From: an uncultured Bacteroidales bacterium
GTDB taxonomy: Bacteria; Bacteroidota; Bacteroidia; Bacteroidales; Bacteroidaceae
DNA: 64,000 bases
NCBI GenBank assembly: GCA_902779085.1
Contig: CACYZY010000001.1
Span: forward strand, 432,271 to 496,270
Direction: 5' to 3'
The position numbers and the translations under genes were made by a program. Below are positions 44,303 through 54,375 of the stretch, in pieces (the stretch's first letter is position 1; each line of letters opens with the position of its first letter). The notes below the pieces were generated by a model, which worked only from the letters and a program-made list of their open reading frames with translations, searched no databases and was not told the origin of the DNA.

Positions 44303-44330
44303 AACAGAGACGGAATGGTCCGTCTCTGTT
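44303..44330 (-). terminator. Terminator after the outer membrane receptor gene
   Basis: AACAGAGACGGA and TCCGTCTCTGTT form a perfect 12-bp stem with a four-base loop. On the minus strand it is followed by GTTTTTATT, downstream of the gene that ends at 44365. Confidence 0.85.
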
Positions 44331-44364
44331 ATATTAGGATAATGATATTTGAACCCTTTTGTAA

Positions 44365-46767
44365 TTAGAAATCTCTACCTTCAAACAATGCTCCACTGCC
44401 TGTCGATGAACTATGTTTTCCTCCGGCATTAAAGATATAACTCAGCGAGAACACAATGTTGGGATATTTAGGACGTACCCATGTTTCGGAACTCAAACCC
44501 ATTGAAGTTCGACGGTTATAATATTTAGCTGTGTGAAATACGTCGTTGGCAACAGCAGCAAAAGCCAGTTTGCCCTTGAGGAATTGCTGACGGAATGCCA
44601 AATTGAAGTATGCATATCCATGCTCTTTGCCTTGTGTCAGACTCTTAGGACCGATGAAATGTCCATCAAACTGCAATCGGCTATCCTTACCCAACGTAAG
44701 GGCATTGATCCAGTTGATTTGGAAGGTGAAGCCATCGGCATCGGTACATCCTACGTGTTGAGCTTTGAAGTCGTATTGGAATAGACTACCATTGAGGGTG
44801 GTAGTCCACCAACGAGTGGCCTTAGCCACACCGCTGAATTCCAAGCCCCATTCTATTTGACGGCCAGCATTAACATTCCTGTCAAGAGTTACACCAGGCT
44901 CATAAGCCTCACGTACCCAGTCCACCACATCCTTGCGATGACGGTAGAATCCACCAAACATGATGCTGTGTCCGCCATCAAAAGAATTGCGGTAGTTCAG
45001 CTCAATTGAGTTGATAAACTCAGGACGTATATCTGTGCTGCCAATTTTACGAGTGTAGTAATCCTCGTAAGTGATATATGGTTCTGTTTGCCAAATACCA
45101 GGACGATTGGTGCGACGAGAATAGCCCATGGTGAAGATGCCTCCCTTACCTAAGTTATAAGAAAGATGGGCAGAGGGAAACCAATCCAGACGCTTTTTGT
45201 CGAGGTTACCTCCAGGTACTGTTATTTCCACCAAATCGATAACCCTTTCAGCACGTAAGCCTGCGTCAAACTCAAAATTGCCGAACTTGTCGTTCATCAT
45301 CGCATAAAGCGCATGTATTTGGCGGCGGTAGTAGAACGGAGCATGCAGGTCATCCTGCCACTCAAATTGTTCTTTGTCACGATCCCAGTACTTGATGTTG
45401 TATTCTCCGTGCTCACTATAGGTAGAGTAAAAATAACCACTTTCGAAGTTACCCGTCGGACTATAGTGGTTGCGATAAGTAGCCGTGAAGTCACAGTCCC
45501 AATGGTGTTCCTCTTCATAGCCTCGAGTACCTTCGTAACGTTTGCCGCTCATGTCGAACATGTTACTCTCTGTATACTCTAGTGAATACCAATCGTAACG
45601 GAAACGGCTGATTGCGGAAAAGTCGCTTCTCTCGTTGATTTCCCAGTTCCAGGTAAGCGCTGCTTGGAATAGGTCTTTTTTCAGTTGGTAACGGTCGTGA
45701 CTGTTGTAAGTGGCATCGTTCAGCACTTCATCTCCTTTTAGACGCAACTCATCGTAGCGCATATCACCACCTCGTGTAAATTTAGTCTGACCTGTTTGTA
45801 GATCGAGTGAGAGATTGTGATGCTTGCCGTCATTATATTGCCAGCCTGCTTTACCGATGAATGAACGGTTCTCGCTGAAGCGTGTACCATCAGATTCAGA
45901 AGTGGTGGTAAAATCATCTACTACAGTTTTCTTCTTTTGTTGGAAATTACTCTTTCCCATGATGTTAGTGGCAGTTCCACCTACATAGAAAGTATGTTTT
46001 CCTGTACGGTAATTCAGCAAAGCGTCACCTGTCCAAGTCCCAAGTGTACCGCCTGAAGCGTTGAACATGCCACTCCACCCATTGCCGCTGGTACGCTTGG
46101 TTGTGATGTTGATGATACCCACATCGCCTTCTGCTCTGTAACGTGCAGAAGGAGTGGTGATGAGTTCAATGTCTTCAATAGATGCTGCAGGAATCTGCTG
46201 TAAAGCTTGTGTACCACTCAATGGACTCAGTTTGCCATCTACATACACAAGAAAATTACTACTGCCTCTAAAGGTGAGACCACCATCTGCATCAACTTGA
46301 ACTGAAGGGGTGTTGGCCAAGATATCAACTGCCGTTCCGCCTGAAGCAGCTACAGCAGTTGAACCACTGATGCGTTGACGGTCCAGCTTATATACAATTT
46401 GGTTCTTTTCACCTACAACGGTTACTTCAGAAAGACCAGTAGCAAGTTCACGTAGTTCAATAGTGCCTAAATCGATAGTTTGTCCATCCCTTGCCGTCAG
46501 TTTCTCACTGACATAGGGATCATAACCCATCATACGAACCATCACCAGCACATCACCTGATGGCACTTTCTCAACGGAAAAAAGTCCATTGGTCACCATT
46601 CCTGAAGCCACTACTTTGTCATTGAGATCAGATACAATTACATCAGCATAATCGATGGGTTGGCCGTTAGAGGCATCTACAACTTTCCCTTTAATGATGA
46701 CAGATGATGCTGCATAGAGCGCACAACTAGTGCACACCAACAGCATCGTCAGTAATATTTTTTTCAT
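44365..46767 (-). CDS. Outer membrane beta-barrel receptor (TonB-dependent receptor-like)
   Basis: An 800-residue outer membrane protein with a signal peptide (MKKILLTMLLVCTSCALYA). A carboxypeptidase-regulatory-like domain (GKVVDASNGQPIDYADVIVS) leads, then a plug domain (AASGGTAVDILANTPSVQVD ... NFLVYVDGKLSPLSG) and a 22-strand-type barrel of the outer membrane beta-barrel family 3. There is no SusD partner, so it is not a Sus pair. An in-frame TTG lies four codons upstream; I use ATG at 46767. The ligand is unknown. Confidence 0.88.
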   Translation of the reverse strand: MKKILLTMLLVCTSCALYAASSVIIKGKVVDASNGQPIDYADVIVSDLNDKVVASGMVTNGLFSVEKVPSGDVLVMVRMMGYDPYVSEKLTARDGQTIDLGTIELRELATGLSEVTVVGEKNQIVYKLDRQRISGSTAVAASGGTAVDILANTPSVQVDADGGLTFRGSSNFLVYVDGKLSPLSGTQALQQIPAASIEDIELITTPSARYRAEGDVGIINITTKRTSGNGWSGMFNASGGTLGTWTGDALLNYRTGKHTFYVGGTATNIMGKSNFQQKKKTVVDDFTTTSESDGTRFSENRSFIGKAGWQYNDGKHHNLSLDLQTGQTKFTRGGDMRYDELRLKGDEVLNDATYNSHDRYQLKKDLFQAALTWNWEINERSDFSAISRFRYDWYSLEYTESNMFDMSGKRYEGTRGYEEEHHWDCDFTATYRNHYSPTGNFESGYFYSTYSEHGEYNIKYWDRDKEQFEWQDDLHAPFYYRRQIHALYAMMNDKFGNFEFDAGLRAERVIDLVEITVPGGNLDKKRLDWFPSAHLSYNLGKGGIFTMGYSRRTNRPGIWQTEPYITYEDYYTRKIGSTDIRPEFINSIELNYRNSFDGGHSIMFGGFYRHRKDVVDWVREAYEPGVTLDRNVNAGRQIEWGLEFSGVAKATRWWTTTLNGSLFQYDFKAQHVGCTDADGFTFQINWINALTLGKDSRLQFDGHFIGPKSLTQGKEHGYAYFNLAFRQQFLKGKLAFAAVANDVFHTAKYYNRRTSMGLSSETWVRPKYPNIVFSLSYIFNAGGKHSSSTGSGALFEGRDF

Positions 46768-46803
46768 GATTGATTCCAAAAATCTTCGTGAAGGTAAATA
46801 TTA

Positions 46804-47385
46804 TTAAAACTCTACTTTCGGAGCTTGGCTTGCACCTGCATCAGCTTCGAAATAAGCACGCTGCGTGAAACCTAACATGCCAGCAAACATGTTACGTGGG
46901 AACGTGCGTATAGTGGTGTTGTACTTCTTTGCCTCATTATTAAAGTTGGTTCGAGCTACATTGATGCGATTCTCGGTGCCCTCTAGTTGTGCTTGCAATT
47001 CTTTAAACTGCTCACTAGCCTTCAGGTCGGGATAGCTCTCAGAAATGGCGATCAATCTGCCCAATGCAGAGGCGAGTTCGCCTTGAGCCTGTTGGAACTC
47101 CTGTAACTTTTCAGGTGTCACGTTCGATGGGTCAATGGAAATAGAAGTAGCTTTGCTGCGGGCATTGACAACTGCCTCAAAGGTTTCCTGCTCGTGTTGA
47201 GCATATCCCTTTACGGTATTCACCAGATTAGGAATCAGATCAGCACGACGCTGGTACTGGGTTTCTACATTGGCCCATGCTGTATTTACGCCTTCATCCA
47301 ATCCAACCATACCATTATAAACCCCTATTAGCCAAAAGGCAATAATTGCGATGACTGCTATCAGTCCAATTGTTGTTTTCTTCAT
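46804..47385 (-). CDS. LemA family protein
   Basis: A 193-residue protein anchored by one N-terminal helix (about residues 6-24), with a long alpha-helical body. Family motifs are NTAWANVETQYQRRADLIPNL, VNARSKAT, LGRLIAISESYPDLKA, NRINVARTNFN and NTTIRTFPRNMFAGMLGF. The role of LemA is poorly known. It follows the TPM-domain gene by 43 bases; LemA and TPM genes are paired in many bacteria. Confidence 0.93.
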   Translation of the reverse strand: MKKTTIGLIAVIAIIAFWLIGVYNGMVGLDEGVNTAWANVETQYQRRADLIPNLVNTVKGYAQHEQETFEAVVNARSKATSISIDPSNVTPEKLQEFQQAQGELASALGRLIAISESYPDLKASEQFKELQAQLEGTENRINVARTNFNNEAKKYNTTIRTFPRNMFAGMLGFTQRAYFEADAGASQAPKVEF

Positions 47386-47428
47386 ATTGCTTCTATTTTA
47401 AAATTATAAATATCAAAAAATTATATTG

Positions 47429-48337
47429 TCAAAAATGAGAGCCAGCGCCTCCTCCGCCTCCCATGCCTCCGCCGAAGCTGCCACCAATGTGGCCTCCACC
47501 ACCAAATCCTCCGCTACCACCAATAATGATGGGGCCTCCACCGCCTCTTGACACACTGTCATAGGTGGTGCGTTTGCGCTTTACCTGGTGTCCACAGTTA
47601 CGGCAAATATAGGTAACCTCATAGGTTTTTGAGCCTCTGCTCTTATACAACAGCCTGGTTGAGTCTTGCTCCAACGTATATTGTCCGCATGATGGGCATT
47701 TTCGCTGTTTCCTATCTGAGAGCCAGGCAAAGTACATCAAGATGCCTGCAAAGCCGAATGTCGAAAGCAGGAAATAAAATAATGCAATATCGCCTCCTGA
47801 TTCTTCCTCTTCTCTCTCCATCGACCCGTCCAAGCGGCCCACTACTTTAGTCATTCCAGCCAACATGCCCTCATCCCATTTGTTATCTTTTAGATAGGGT
47901 ATCATGTCTTTTACCTGTATGCGTTTGCAGATAGCGTCTGGCAGGTCGCCTTCCAGTCCGTAGCCAGTATAGAATTGAATCATGCGTTGGTCTACCACCA
48001 GCAATACCACCAAACCGTTGTCTTTTCCTTTTTTGCCCACACCCCAGCTGTTCAGCAGTTCGTGACAGAAATCGAATGCCTCTACTTCGCCAATGGAAGG
48101 CAGTGCAGCCACCACAGTCTCTATACCTGTCTTCTCCTCCAAACGATAGAGCATAGCGTCAATGCTGTCGGTAGCTGCTTGAGAAAGAATGCCAGAAGGG
48201 TTACACACATACTTGGTGCGATCCTGCAAGTGTACTTTTGGCAAATTGTCTGGAGTGAAAACTTTCTGTGCACTAATGCTAAAAGTACACAGAAAACTTG
48301 TCAAAACTATGATGAGCATCCGTATTTTCATCGCCAT
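47429..48337 (-). CDS. TPM-domain membrane protein with zinc ribbon and Gly-rich tail
   Basis: A 302-residue protein with a signal peptide ending near SISAQ, a TPM (TLP18.3/Psb32/MOLO-1) domain at about residues 30-160 (VCNPSGILSQAATDSIDAML ... FYTGYGLEGDLPDAICKRI), one membrane helix near 185-205, a four-Cys zinc ribbon (CPSCGQYTL ... CRNCGHQ), and a C-terminal Gly/Ser-rich tail that starts GGGGPIIIGG. YgcG-type family. The TPM domain would be periplasmic and the ribbon cytoplasmic. A start two codons later (48331) is equally possible. Confidence 0.88.
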   Translation of the reverse strand: MAMKIRMLIIVLTSFLCTFSISAQKVFTPDNLPKVHLQDRTKYVCNPSGILSQAATDSIDAMLYRLEEKTGIETVVAALPSIGEVEAFDFCHELLNSWGVGKKGKDNGLVVLLVVDQRMIQFYTGYGLEGDLPDAICKRIQVKDMIPYLKDNKWDEGMLAGMTKVVGRLDGSMEREEEESGGDIALFYFLLSTFGFAGILMYFAWLSDRKQRKCPSCGQYTLEQDSTRLLYKSRGSKTYEVTYICRNCGHQVKRKRTTYDSVSRGGGGPIIIGGSGGFGGGGHIGGSFGGGMGGGGGAGSHF

Positions 48338-48373
48338 TCTTTTATTGGTGGGGTAAAGATACGGAAAAAAACT

Positions 48374-49357
48374 CTATTTGATGTATTTTTCTAGGAAAAA
48401 CTGTACCCTTTGGGTATATTCGGCTGGATAATCGAAGTATGAGCAGGCGTGTTCAGAACCAGGGGCTAGCCATATTTCCTTCGGATCGGGTTTAGCTTCA
48501 TAAAGTGGATGAACCATCCATGTGGGTACGAATGTGTCATTATCTCCGTGAATAAAGAACATAGGCAAGTGGCTTTTCTTCACCATCTCCAAAGGGGCTG
48601 CCTCACTGAATGTCCATCCGTGACGGATGCCACACCACCAGCTGGCAAGTGGGATGACCAACTGCATGAGACTTTGTTCGTGTTGGTCGCCCGACACTTC
48701 GTCAAACACACTGGTATAACCGCAATCCTCAATATATGCTTTGACAAATGGCTTTTGTGGCTCTCCACTGACACACATAGCAGTAGCAGCACCCATTGAA
48801 GTGCCATGAATCACCATCTGAGTATCACTAATCTTGTTGCCCAAACTGTCTTTTGGTGCGAATATGTCATTTGCCACATCCAGCCATTCAATAACATCCA
48901 GCCGGTCCAACCACCCCATTTGTGCATATTCGCCTTCACTGAGGCCGTGACCGTTGAGGTCAGGCAAGAACATGTTGTATCCCAGATCATGTTGGAACAT
49001 ATAACCGTATCGCATCATACGTACAGCACTATCGGTCCAACCATGAATGATGAAAGCCGTCTTGTCAGTAGGTTGATTGGCTGCTGCATAGATAGCGTGC
49101 AGTCGCCTGCCATCTTTGGCTATGATGAAAGTATCACGCAAGGCACTTCTGCTTCGCAAATCTTCCACCCACATTTTGGCAGGAGGTAATTCTTCAAATA
49201 GTTGGGCATAGGCTATTTCAGGGTTGTGAGAAGTTTCACGATTTGGGTTCACCACCATGTTGACAGCCATATTGGCAATAATAAGAGGAAAAACTATGAC
49301 TATGATTATCAATACACATAGAAGAAATCCTAATATTCTTTTTGCTCTTTTCTTCAT
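48374..49357 (-). CDS. Membrane-anchored alpha/beta hydrolase
   Basis: A 327-residue hydrolase with an N-terminal membrane anchor (about residues 7-30). The nucleophile elbow is HGTSMGAATAM, preceded by FIIHGWTDSAVRMMRYG and NMFLPDLNGHGLSEG. The Asp is in FFIHGDNDTFVP and the His in APGSEHACSY, so the triad is complete. The fold matches BEM46/YqkD-like serine hydrolases; the substrate is unknown. The start is the ATG at 49357 instead of a TTG at 49372. Confidence 0.88.
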   Translation of the reverse strand: MKKRAKRILGFLLCVLIIIVIVFPLIIANMAVNMVVNPNRETSHNPEIAYAQLFEELPPAKMWVEDLRSRSALRDTFIIAKDGRRLHAIYAAANQPTDKTAFIIHGWTDSAVRMMRYGYMFQHDLGYNMFLPDLNGHGLSEGEYAQMGWLDRLDVIEWLDVANDIFAPKDSLGNKISDTQMVIHGTSMGAATAMCVSGEPQKPFVKAYIEDCGYTSVFDEVSGDQHEQSLMQLVIPLASWWCGIRHGWTFSEAAPLEMVKKSHLPMFFIHGDNDTFVPTWMVHPLYEAKPDPKEIWLAPGSEHACSYFDYPAEYTQRVQFFLEKYIK

Positions 49358-49390
49358 CCCAAATGCTATCAACTTTCAGCTGTAAAAAAA

Positions 49391-50137
49391 CTACATCTGC
49401 CAGATATTCCAGGCTTCAAATGCCTGCAAAAGTAACATCTCCAAGCCGTTTTTTACCATCGCTCCCTGTTTTTTCCCTTTCTTCATAAACAAGGTTTCGT
49501 CAGGATTGTAAAGCAAGTCGTACAACAGATGTTTTGGCGTAAGCAGGTGGTATGGGATATCGGGACACTCGTTGATTTTGGGGTACATGCCCAGTGGGGT
49601 ACAGTTCACAATCACATGATGTGATTCCATAATTTCTGGTGTCAGGTCACTGTAGTTGATGAACTTGTCTCCTTTTTTTGTGCGCGAGACAAATGTACTT
49701 TCGATGCCTAGATCTTGCAAACCACAGCATATAGCTTTAGAGGCACCGCCAGTACCGAGTATTAGCGCCTTTTGATGATGATCCTCTACAAACGGTTCGA
49801 TAGATTGGGTAAAGCCCACAATGTCGGAGTTGTAACCCACCAGTTTGGTCTTTTTGTTGTCACGGATGATTTTGATAACATTCACAGCCCCAATGCGCTT
49901 GGCAGTTTTTTTGTCCAAATCGTCAAGGTAAGGAATCACCTGCTCCTTATAAGGAATGGTGACATTCAACCCCTTCAGGTTGTCGTTTTTCTCAACGACT
50001 TCCCTGAACTCCTTGATGCTGGGAATTTCAAAATTCACATATTGGGCATCTATGCCCTCAGCTTCGAACTTTTCGTTGAAATATCCTGCTGAAAAGGAAT
50101 GTCCCAACGGATAACCTATCAATCCGTAAATATCCAT
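49391..50137 (-). CDS. aroE: Shikimate dehydrogenase
   Basis: A 248-residue enzyme that reduces 3-dehydroshikimate in aromatic amino acid synthesis. YGLIGYPLGHSFSAGYFN binds the substrate, LKGLNVTIPYKEQVIPYLD holds the catalytic Lys, and ALILGTGGASKAICCGL is the NADPH loop. It is a short AroE, typical of Bacteroidetes, and starts one base after the purC stop. Confidence 0.95.
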   Translation of the reverse strand: MDIYGLIGYPLGHSFSAGYFNEKFEAEGIDAQYVNFEIPSIKEFREVVEKNDNLKGLNVTIPYKEQVIPYLDDLDKKTAKRIGAVNVIKIIRDNKKTKLVGYNSDIVGFTQSIEPFVEDHHQKALILGTGGASKAICCGLQDLGIESTFVSRTKKGDKFINYSDLTPEIMESHHVIVNCTPLGMYPKINECPDIPYHLLTPKHLLYDLLYNPDETLFMKKGKKQGAMVKNGLEMLLLQAFEAWNIWQM

Positions 50138-50138
50138 T

Positions 50139-51083
50139 TTATAATGCTTTCAACACGTTCTTCTCGATACGTTCCAGCACGTCACCAACAGCTTCTTCCT
50201 TTAGGAACTGCTCGCCTGTGATGTGTTCATATAGCTCGATGTAGCGATCACTGATAGATGCTACAATCTCGTCAGTCATTTCAGGGACTTGTTGCCCTGC
50301 TTTGCCTTGGAATCCGTTGTCCATCAGCCATTCACGAACAAACTCCTTTGACAGTTGTTTCTGAGGCTCGCCTTTGTCGAATTTCTCCTGATAGCCATCA
50401 GCATAGAAATAACGACTGGAGTCGGGAGTATGAATCTCGTCCATCAAGTAGATTACGCCATCGTGCTTGCCAAATTCATATTTTGTGTCTACAAGAATCA
50501 AACCACGTTTTGCAGCGATTTCTGTGCCACGTTGGAACAAAGCCAGCGTATATTTCTCCAATAAAGCATATTCCTCAGGTGTAGCTAACCCCTTTGCTAA
50601 AATTTCTTCTTTAGAGATGTCTGCATCATGCTCGCCAATTTCAGCCTTGGTGGTAGGAGTAATGATAGGGGTAGGGAACTTCTCGTTCTCACGCATGCCT
50701 TCTGGCAATTTTACACCACAAATTTCACGTACACCACTCTTGTATGCTCGCCAAGCACTGCCACAGAGATAACCACGAACAATCATCTCAACAGGAAATC
50801 CTTCACACATTACACCAACCGTTACCATTGGGTCGGGAGAAGAAAGCTTCCAGTTAGGGCAAATGTCAGTAGTAGCATCCAGGAACTTAGCAGCTATCTG
50901 GTTCAGTACCTGTCCTTTGAATGGGATGCCTTTAGGCAGTATCACGTCGAAAGCAGATATGCGGTCAGTAGCTACCATTACTAGTTTCTCGTCTTTGATA
51001 TTATATACATCACGTACCTTCCCATGGTATACACTTTTCTGGCCGGGAAAGTTGAAGTCAGTTTTTGTTAATGCTTTCATCAT
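50139..51083 (-). CDS. purC: Phosphoribosylaminoimidazole-succinocarboxamide synthase
   Basis: A 314-residue SAICAR synthetase, step 8 (seven from PRA) of purine synthesis. [37 protein letters not shown] and [15 protein letters not shown] are the signatures. Either of two adjacent ATGs (51083, 51080) may be used. Its start overlaps the phoH stop by about 25 bases, implying coupling. With purM at 43059 it is one of two purine genes here. Confidence 0.95.
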   Translation of the reverse strand: MMKALTKTDFNFPGQKSVYHGKVRDVYNIKDEKLVMVATDRISAFDVILPKGIPFKGQVLNQIAAKFLDATTDICPNWKLSSPDPMVTVGVMCEGFPVEMIVRGYLCGSAWRAYKSGVREICGVKLPEGMRENEKFPTPIITPTTKAEIGEHDADISKEEILAKGLATPEEYALLEKYTLALFQRGTEIAAKRGLILVDTKYEFGKHDGVIYLMDEIHTPDSSRYFYADGYQEKFDKGEPQKQLSKEFVREWLMDNGFQGKAGQQVPEMTDEIVASISDRYIELYEHITGEQFLKEEAVGDVLERIEKNVLKAL

Positions 51084-52044
51084 CTTTATCTTTAAGTAAG
51101 TTTTTCTTCTCTTTGTCAAACTTGTCGTATGCCTCTACGATGCGTTCCACTAGTTTGTGGCGTACGATATCTTTTTGGTTCATCTCAATTACAGAGATGC
51201 CTTTCACTCCCTTGAGGATATGCAGTGCCTGCACCAAACCAGATGTCTGAGAGGGCGGCAAGTCAATCTGTGTTATATCGCCCGTTACAATCATCTTGGT
51301 GTTCATACCCATACGGGTAAGGAACATCTTGATTTGCTGGGTAGTGGTATTCTGAGCTTCATCCAGAATCACAACAGCGTCGCTCAGTGTTCTTCCTCGC
51401 ATGAAAGCCAGCGGAGCTATCTGAATAACGTTACTCTCCATATACTCTTGCAGTTTGACAGCTGGTATCATGTCTTGTAATGCATCATACAGGGGTTGCA
51501 AGTAGGGGTCAATTTTCTCCTTCATGTCACCTGGAAGGAACCCCAATTTTTCTCCAGCTTCCACTGCAGGGCGACAGAGTACGATCTTTCGCTTTTCCTT
51601 GTTTTTCAATGCACGCACCGCCAATGCGATTGCTGTATAGGTCTTTCCAGAGCCTGCAGGTCCTACGGTAAAAGTGAGGTCACTGGTATTGAATGCCTCC
51701 ACCAGTTTCATCTGGTTTTCGCTGCGTGGAATGATGGGTTTGCCTACCACGCTGAACACAATCACGTTGCCCGACTTCTCCGCTTGCGGTGCATTGCCTT
51801 TTATAATGTCAATAATTACTTCTTCTTTCAGAGAATTGAATTCGGAACAGTATTTTTGTAACTTGGTAATACTTTCTTCAAAAGCACACAATTCTTCTTC
51901 ATCGCCCAAAACCTTGATGACATTGCCTCTCGCAATGATGCGCAACTTAGGATAGAGCGCCTTGATGAGCTGCATGTTAGTGTTGTTAACACCATAGAAT
52001 ATAATAGGATCTACATCCTCGAGTACGATCAGTTTTTCTATCAT
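51058..52044 (-). CDS. phoH: PhoH-like ATPase
   Basis: A 328-residue PhoH/YbeZ family protein with Walker [15 protein letters not shown], the block [41 protein letters not shown] as Walker B, and [11 protein letters not shown]. The family acts in RNA handling and ribosome quality control with YbeY, though YbeY is not in this window. A -7 box is at 52080-52087. The gene starts the long minus-strand run down to 44365. Confidence 0.94.
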   Translation of the reverse strand: MIEKLIVLEDVDPIIFYGVNNTNMQLIKALYPKLRIIARGNVIKVLGDEEELCAFEESITKLQKYCSEFNSLKEEVIIDIIKGNAPQAEKSGNVIVFSVVGKPIIPRSENQMKLVEAFNTSDLTFTVGPAGSGKTYTAIALAVRALKNKEKRKIVLCRPAVEAGEKLGFLPGDMKEKIDPYLQPLYDALQDMIPAVKLQEYMESNVIQIAPLAFMRGRTLSDAVVILDEAQNTTTQQIKMFLTRMGMNTKMIVTGDITQIDLPPSQTSGLVQALHILKGVKGISVIEMNQKDIVRHKLVERIVEAYDKFDKEKKNLLKDKDDESINKN

Positions 52045-52079
52045 TAACGATACGTCCGTTTTTTATAAAAATTAGATTG

Positions 52080-52087
52080 CAAATATA
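52080..52087 (-). promoter_or_regulatory. Putative -7 element for phoH-purC-aroE
   Basis: The minus strand reads TATATTTG 36 bases upstream of the phoH ATG. Confidence 0.5.
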
Positions 52088-52093
52088 CACAAA

Positions 52094-52699
52094 TTACTTT
52101 ACTTTTTTTACACTAATACCATTCTTTTTTTTCGTTATTTTCAGACAATCTTTCTTTAAACGGTGGTTTTCAAAGTCAAAAAGCAGGCTGGGGTCGAAAT
52201 GTTTGTTGTCAACGCGTGTTTCAAAATGCAGGTGGTCACCTGTGGCTCTGCCTGTCCGTCCTTCTAATGCAAGTGGTGAACCAGCCTTTACCTTGTCTCC
52301 TTTCTTGACCAGATTTTTCGAGTTGTGACTATAAAGCGTTTCCAATCCATTTGGATGACGTACAATTACGCAGTTTCCATAGTCGGCAAACCATTCCGAC
52401 ATCACTACATCACCGTTGAAAGCGCAGCGTATAGTGTCATTGGCAAAAGTCTTGATATCCCAACCTGAGTGCATCCTTCCGTCCCTGGAACCATAAGGAG
52501 ACAATATCTTGCAATCAGGTAATGGGAAGAAGAACCCTTCTTCCATCAAGTCCATTGGACAGATAGTCATCTCTTCCTTGTCATTCAACTGTCTTGACGA
52601 GGTGACCTTGATATGCTTCACTCCCACATCATAATAGTCCTGTGCCCAAGCCATCCAAGGGAAGAATAAAGATAATAATATGACTATCAGTTTTTTCAT
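52094..52699 (-). CDS. M23 family metallopeptidase
   Basis: A 201-residue exported LytM-type protein with signal peptide MKKLIVILLSLFFPWMAWAQ. RDGRMHSGWDIKTF supplies the first zinc His and Asp, and GDHLHFETR the H-x-H motif, so the site looks catalytic. It would cut peptidoglycan cross-links in the periplasm. Its start overlaps the stop of the B3/4 gene by one base. Confidence 0.92.
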   Translation of the reverse strand: MKKLIVILLSLFFPWMAWAQDYYDVGVKHIKVTSSRQLNDKEEMTICPMDLMEEGFFFPLPDCKILSPYGSRDGRMHSGWDIKTFANDTIRCAFNGDVVMSEWFADYGNCVIVRHPNGLETLYSHNSKNLVKKGDKVKAGSPLALEGRTGRATGDHLHFETRVDNKHFDPSLLFDFENHRLKKDCLKITKKKNGISVKKVK

Positions 52700-53364
52700 T
52701 ATTCAAAGCTTATTACCTCTTTTTTGATTAGCGAGGCATATTTCTTCAATAAGTCCAAAGTCAGATCAGCAGCTTCTTGCAGACCTTTTGTGCCACTATA
52801 TCCATTGATGATTACCAGCAAATGCTGGGTGTTAAGGTCGATCTTGGTACGTTCGTTGTCGCTGGTTGGAGTACCTATACCTCCAACATTATCTCTGTAC
52901 ACAGGAAGTCCGTCAATATTCAGTACACCACGACCAATGCCTTCATAGGGTTCGCCTTCACGACCTATACCTAAAACAAGTTTGTCTCCTACAATCTTGT
53001 CGGCATCGAAACCACCTATGCTGTAGCCAGTTTGTAATGATACCAGATTGATGATGTCCACCAGTGTATCTATCTGATAGAGCTCCAATCCGCGCAGTAG
53101 TCGCCTGCGCAACGCCTCAGCTGATGGGCGATAACGGCTAGGATCTTTGCCACACCTCCGATAAGCTGTTCTGGTGGCAGCTATGGCATATTGCTCCTTG
53201 CAGTCGTCAACGTTGCTCTCAATACGCAGTTGTTGGGTAAAGTCATCAATCTCTTGCCACAGTTCCTTACTGTAGGCTGTGTTTTTTACCCATGCCTCTA
53301 CAGCAATTCCCCTGAACTCAGGGCACTTGTTCTTCAGCTCCTCAGATACTTCTATATTATTCAT
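52699..53364 (-). CDS. Stand-alone B3/4 (PheT-like tRNA-binding) domain protein
   Basis: A 221-residue cytoplasmic protein of the B3/B4 family, related to the editing domain of phenylalanyl-tRNA synthetase beta. SNVDDCKEQYAIAATRTAYRRCGKDPSRYRPSAEAL, LVDIINLVSLQTGYSIGGFD and LLVIINGYSGT are typical. It may edit misacylated tRNA or amino acids, but this is unproven. ATG 53364 is preferred; the frame extends 17 codons upstream without sense. Confidence 0.85.
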   Translation of the reverse strand: MNNIEVSEELKNKCPEFRGIAVEAWVKNTAYSKELWQEIDDFTQQLRIESNVDDCKEQYAIAATRTAYRRCGKDPSRYRPSAEALRRRLLRGLELYQIDTLVDIINLVSLQTGYSIGGFDADKIVGDKLVLGIGREGEPYEGIGRGVLNIDGLPVYRDNVGGIGTPTSDNERTKIDLNTQHLLVIINGYSGTKGLQEAADLTLDLLKKYASLIKKEVISFE

Positions 53365-53424
53365 TATAAATACTACAGAAAGGATGGAAGCAGTATTGAA
53401 ACCGGTTCCATCCATTCGGCAAAA

Positions 53425-54237
53425 TTATTTATTCAGCATTATTCCCGTTAATAATCGGCCAGAATCCCTGGTCAGACGACGTACTGAGAAAAACTCCTGA
53501 TACCTCAGGTAGGTGCAGATGCCCGACATCTCAATTTGGGAGGAAGGGACTCCAAACTCTTGCATGTCTAAGCGATTGGCCACCCACAAGTTGATGTGGT
53601 ATTTATGCGAGCGCGGTACCCATTCAGCCACATGCTCAATTGGATAGCCAGAGTTCTTGAACTCATCATACACTTCGTCGCCCACTTCAAAACCTGCCAG
53701 TGATATGCCTGGACCCACCACGATGTGCACATCTTCGGGCTGGGTGTCAAACTTCTGCTGCATCTTCTGCAAGGCCGTTAGAGTCACATGGTTAACAGTG
53801 CCTCTCCAGCCAGCATGCACCATACACACCGCTTCGTTCTTAGCGTCATAGATGGCAATAGGCAGACAGTCGGCCGAGGTGACACATACGCAGATACCCT
53901 TCTCTCTGGTCATCAGGATGTCCTTCTTTTCCAAACGCTCTCTACGCTCTTCTTCAGAAGCTTTCAGGAATGTCCTGCCCAGATGGGCATAGTCTGTACT
54001 GTGAGCCAGATGGGGGATTGCCAATACGGTAGGCTTAACTGGCAGTGCGTTGCATACAATTTCTAAGTTTTGTTTGATTTTCTCAGGATCATCATCGGTG
54101 TAAATGCCACAATTCAAAGATCCATAGTTGCCTTCACTCACGCCTCCGAAACGGGTAGTAGTGAAACAAGTAACATTGGGAAAAGCCAGCATCGACTTGT
54201 ATGACAACAACTTCTTGTCTTCGGATAATATAGCCAT
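53425..54237 (-). CDS. pgeF: Peptidoglycan editing factor / purine nucleoside phosphorylase, LACC1-like
   Basis: A 270-residue YfiH/PgeF (DUF152, formerly polyphenol oxidase) protein. TTRFGGVSEGNYGSLNCG, VTSADCLPIAIYD, VCMVHAGWRGTVNHV and VGPGISLAGFEVG form the conserved Cys/His zinc site. Family members have purine nucleoside phosphorylase and adenosine deaminase activity and prevent misincorporated peptidoglycan precursors. The start is ATG 54237; a TTG lies two codons upstream. It heads pgeF-B3/4-M23. Confidence 0.92.
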   Translation of the reverse strand: MAILSEDKKLLSYKSMLAFPNVTCFTTTRFGGVSEGNYGSLNCGIYTDDDPEKIKQNLEIVCNALPVKPTVLAIPHLAHSTDYAHLGRTFLKASEEERRERLEKKDILMTREKGICVCVTSADCLPIAIYDAKNEAVCMVHAGWRGTVNHVTLTALQKMQQKFDTQPEDVHIVVGPGISLAGFEVGDEVYDEFKNSGYPIEHVAEWVPRSHKYHINLWVANRLDMQEFGVPSSQIEMSGICTYLRYQEFFSVRRLTRDSGRLLTGIMLNK

Positions 54238-54362
54238 ATTCAATTCCTTTTAGGTTTGTTTTTCGGTATTAGTTTTAAAAAGTTGCGCTAATGTAAGCAT
54301 TTAATTTGAACAAAAAAAATATATCTGATATTTCTTTTTAATAAAGTTTGGGTAAAAATGAC

Positions 54363-54370
54363 TACCTTTG
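54363..54370 (+). promoter_or_regulatory. -7-like element immediately before the transporter start
   Basis: TACCTTTG matches TAnnTTTG and ends five bases before the ATG at 54376. If used, the mRNA is leaderless. The -33 TTTG at 54347-54350 is too close, so support is partial. Confidence 0.45.
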
Positions 54371-54375
54371 TGGCC

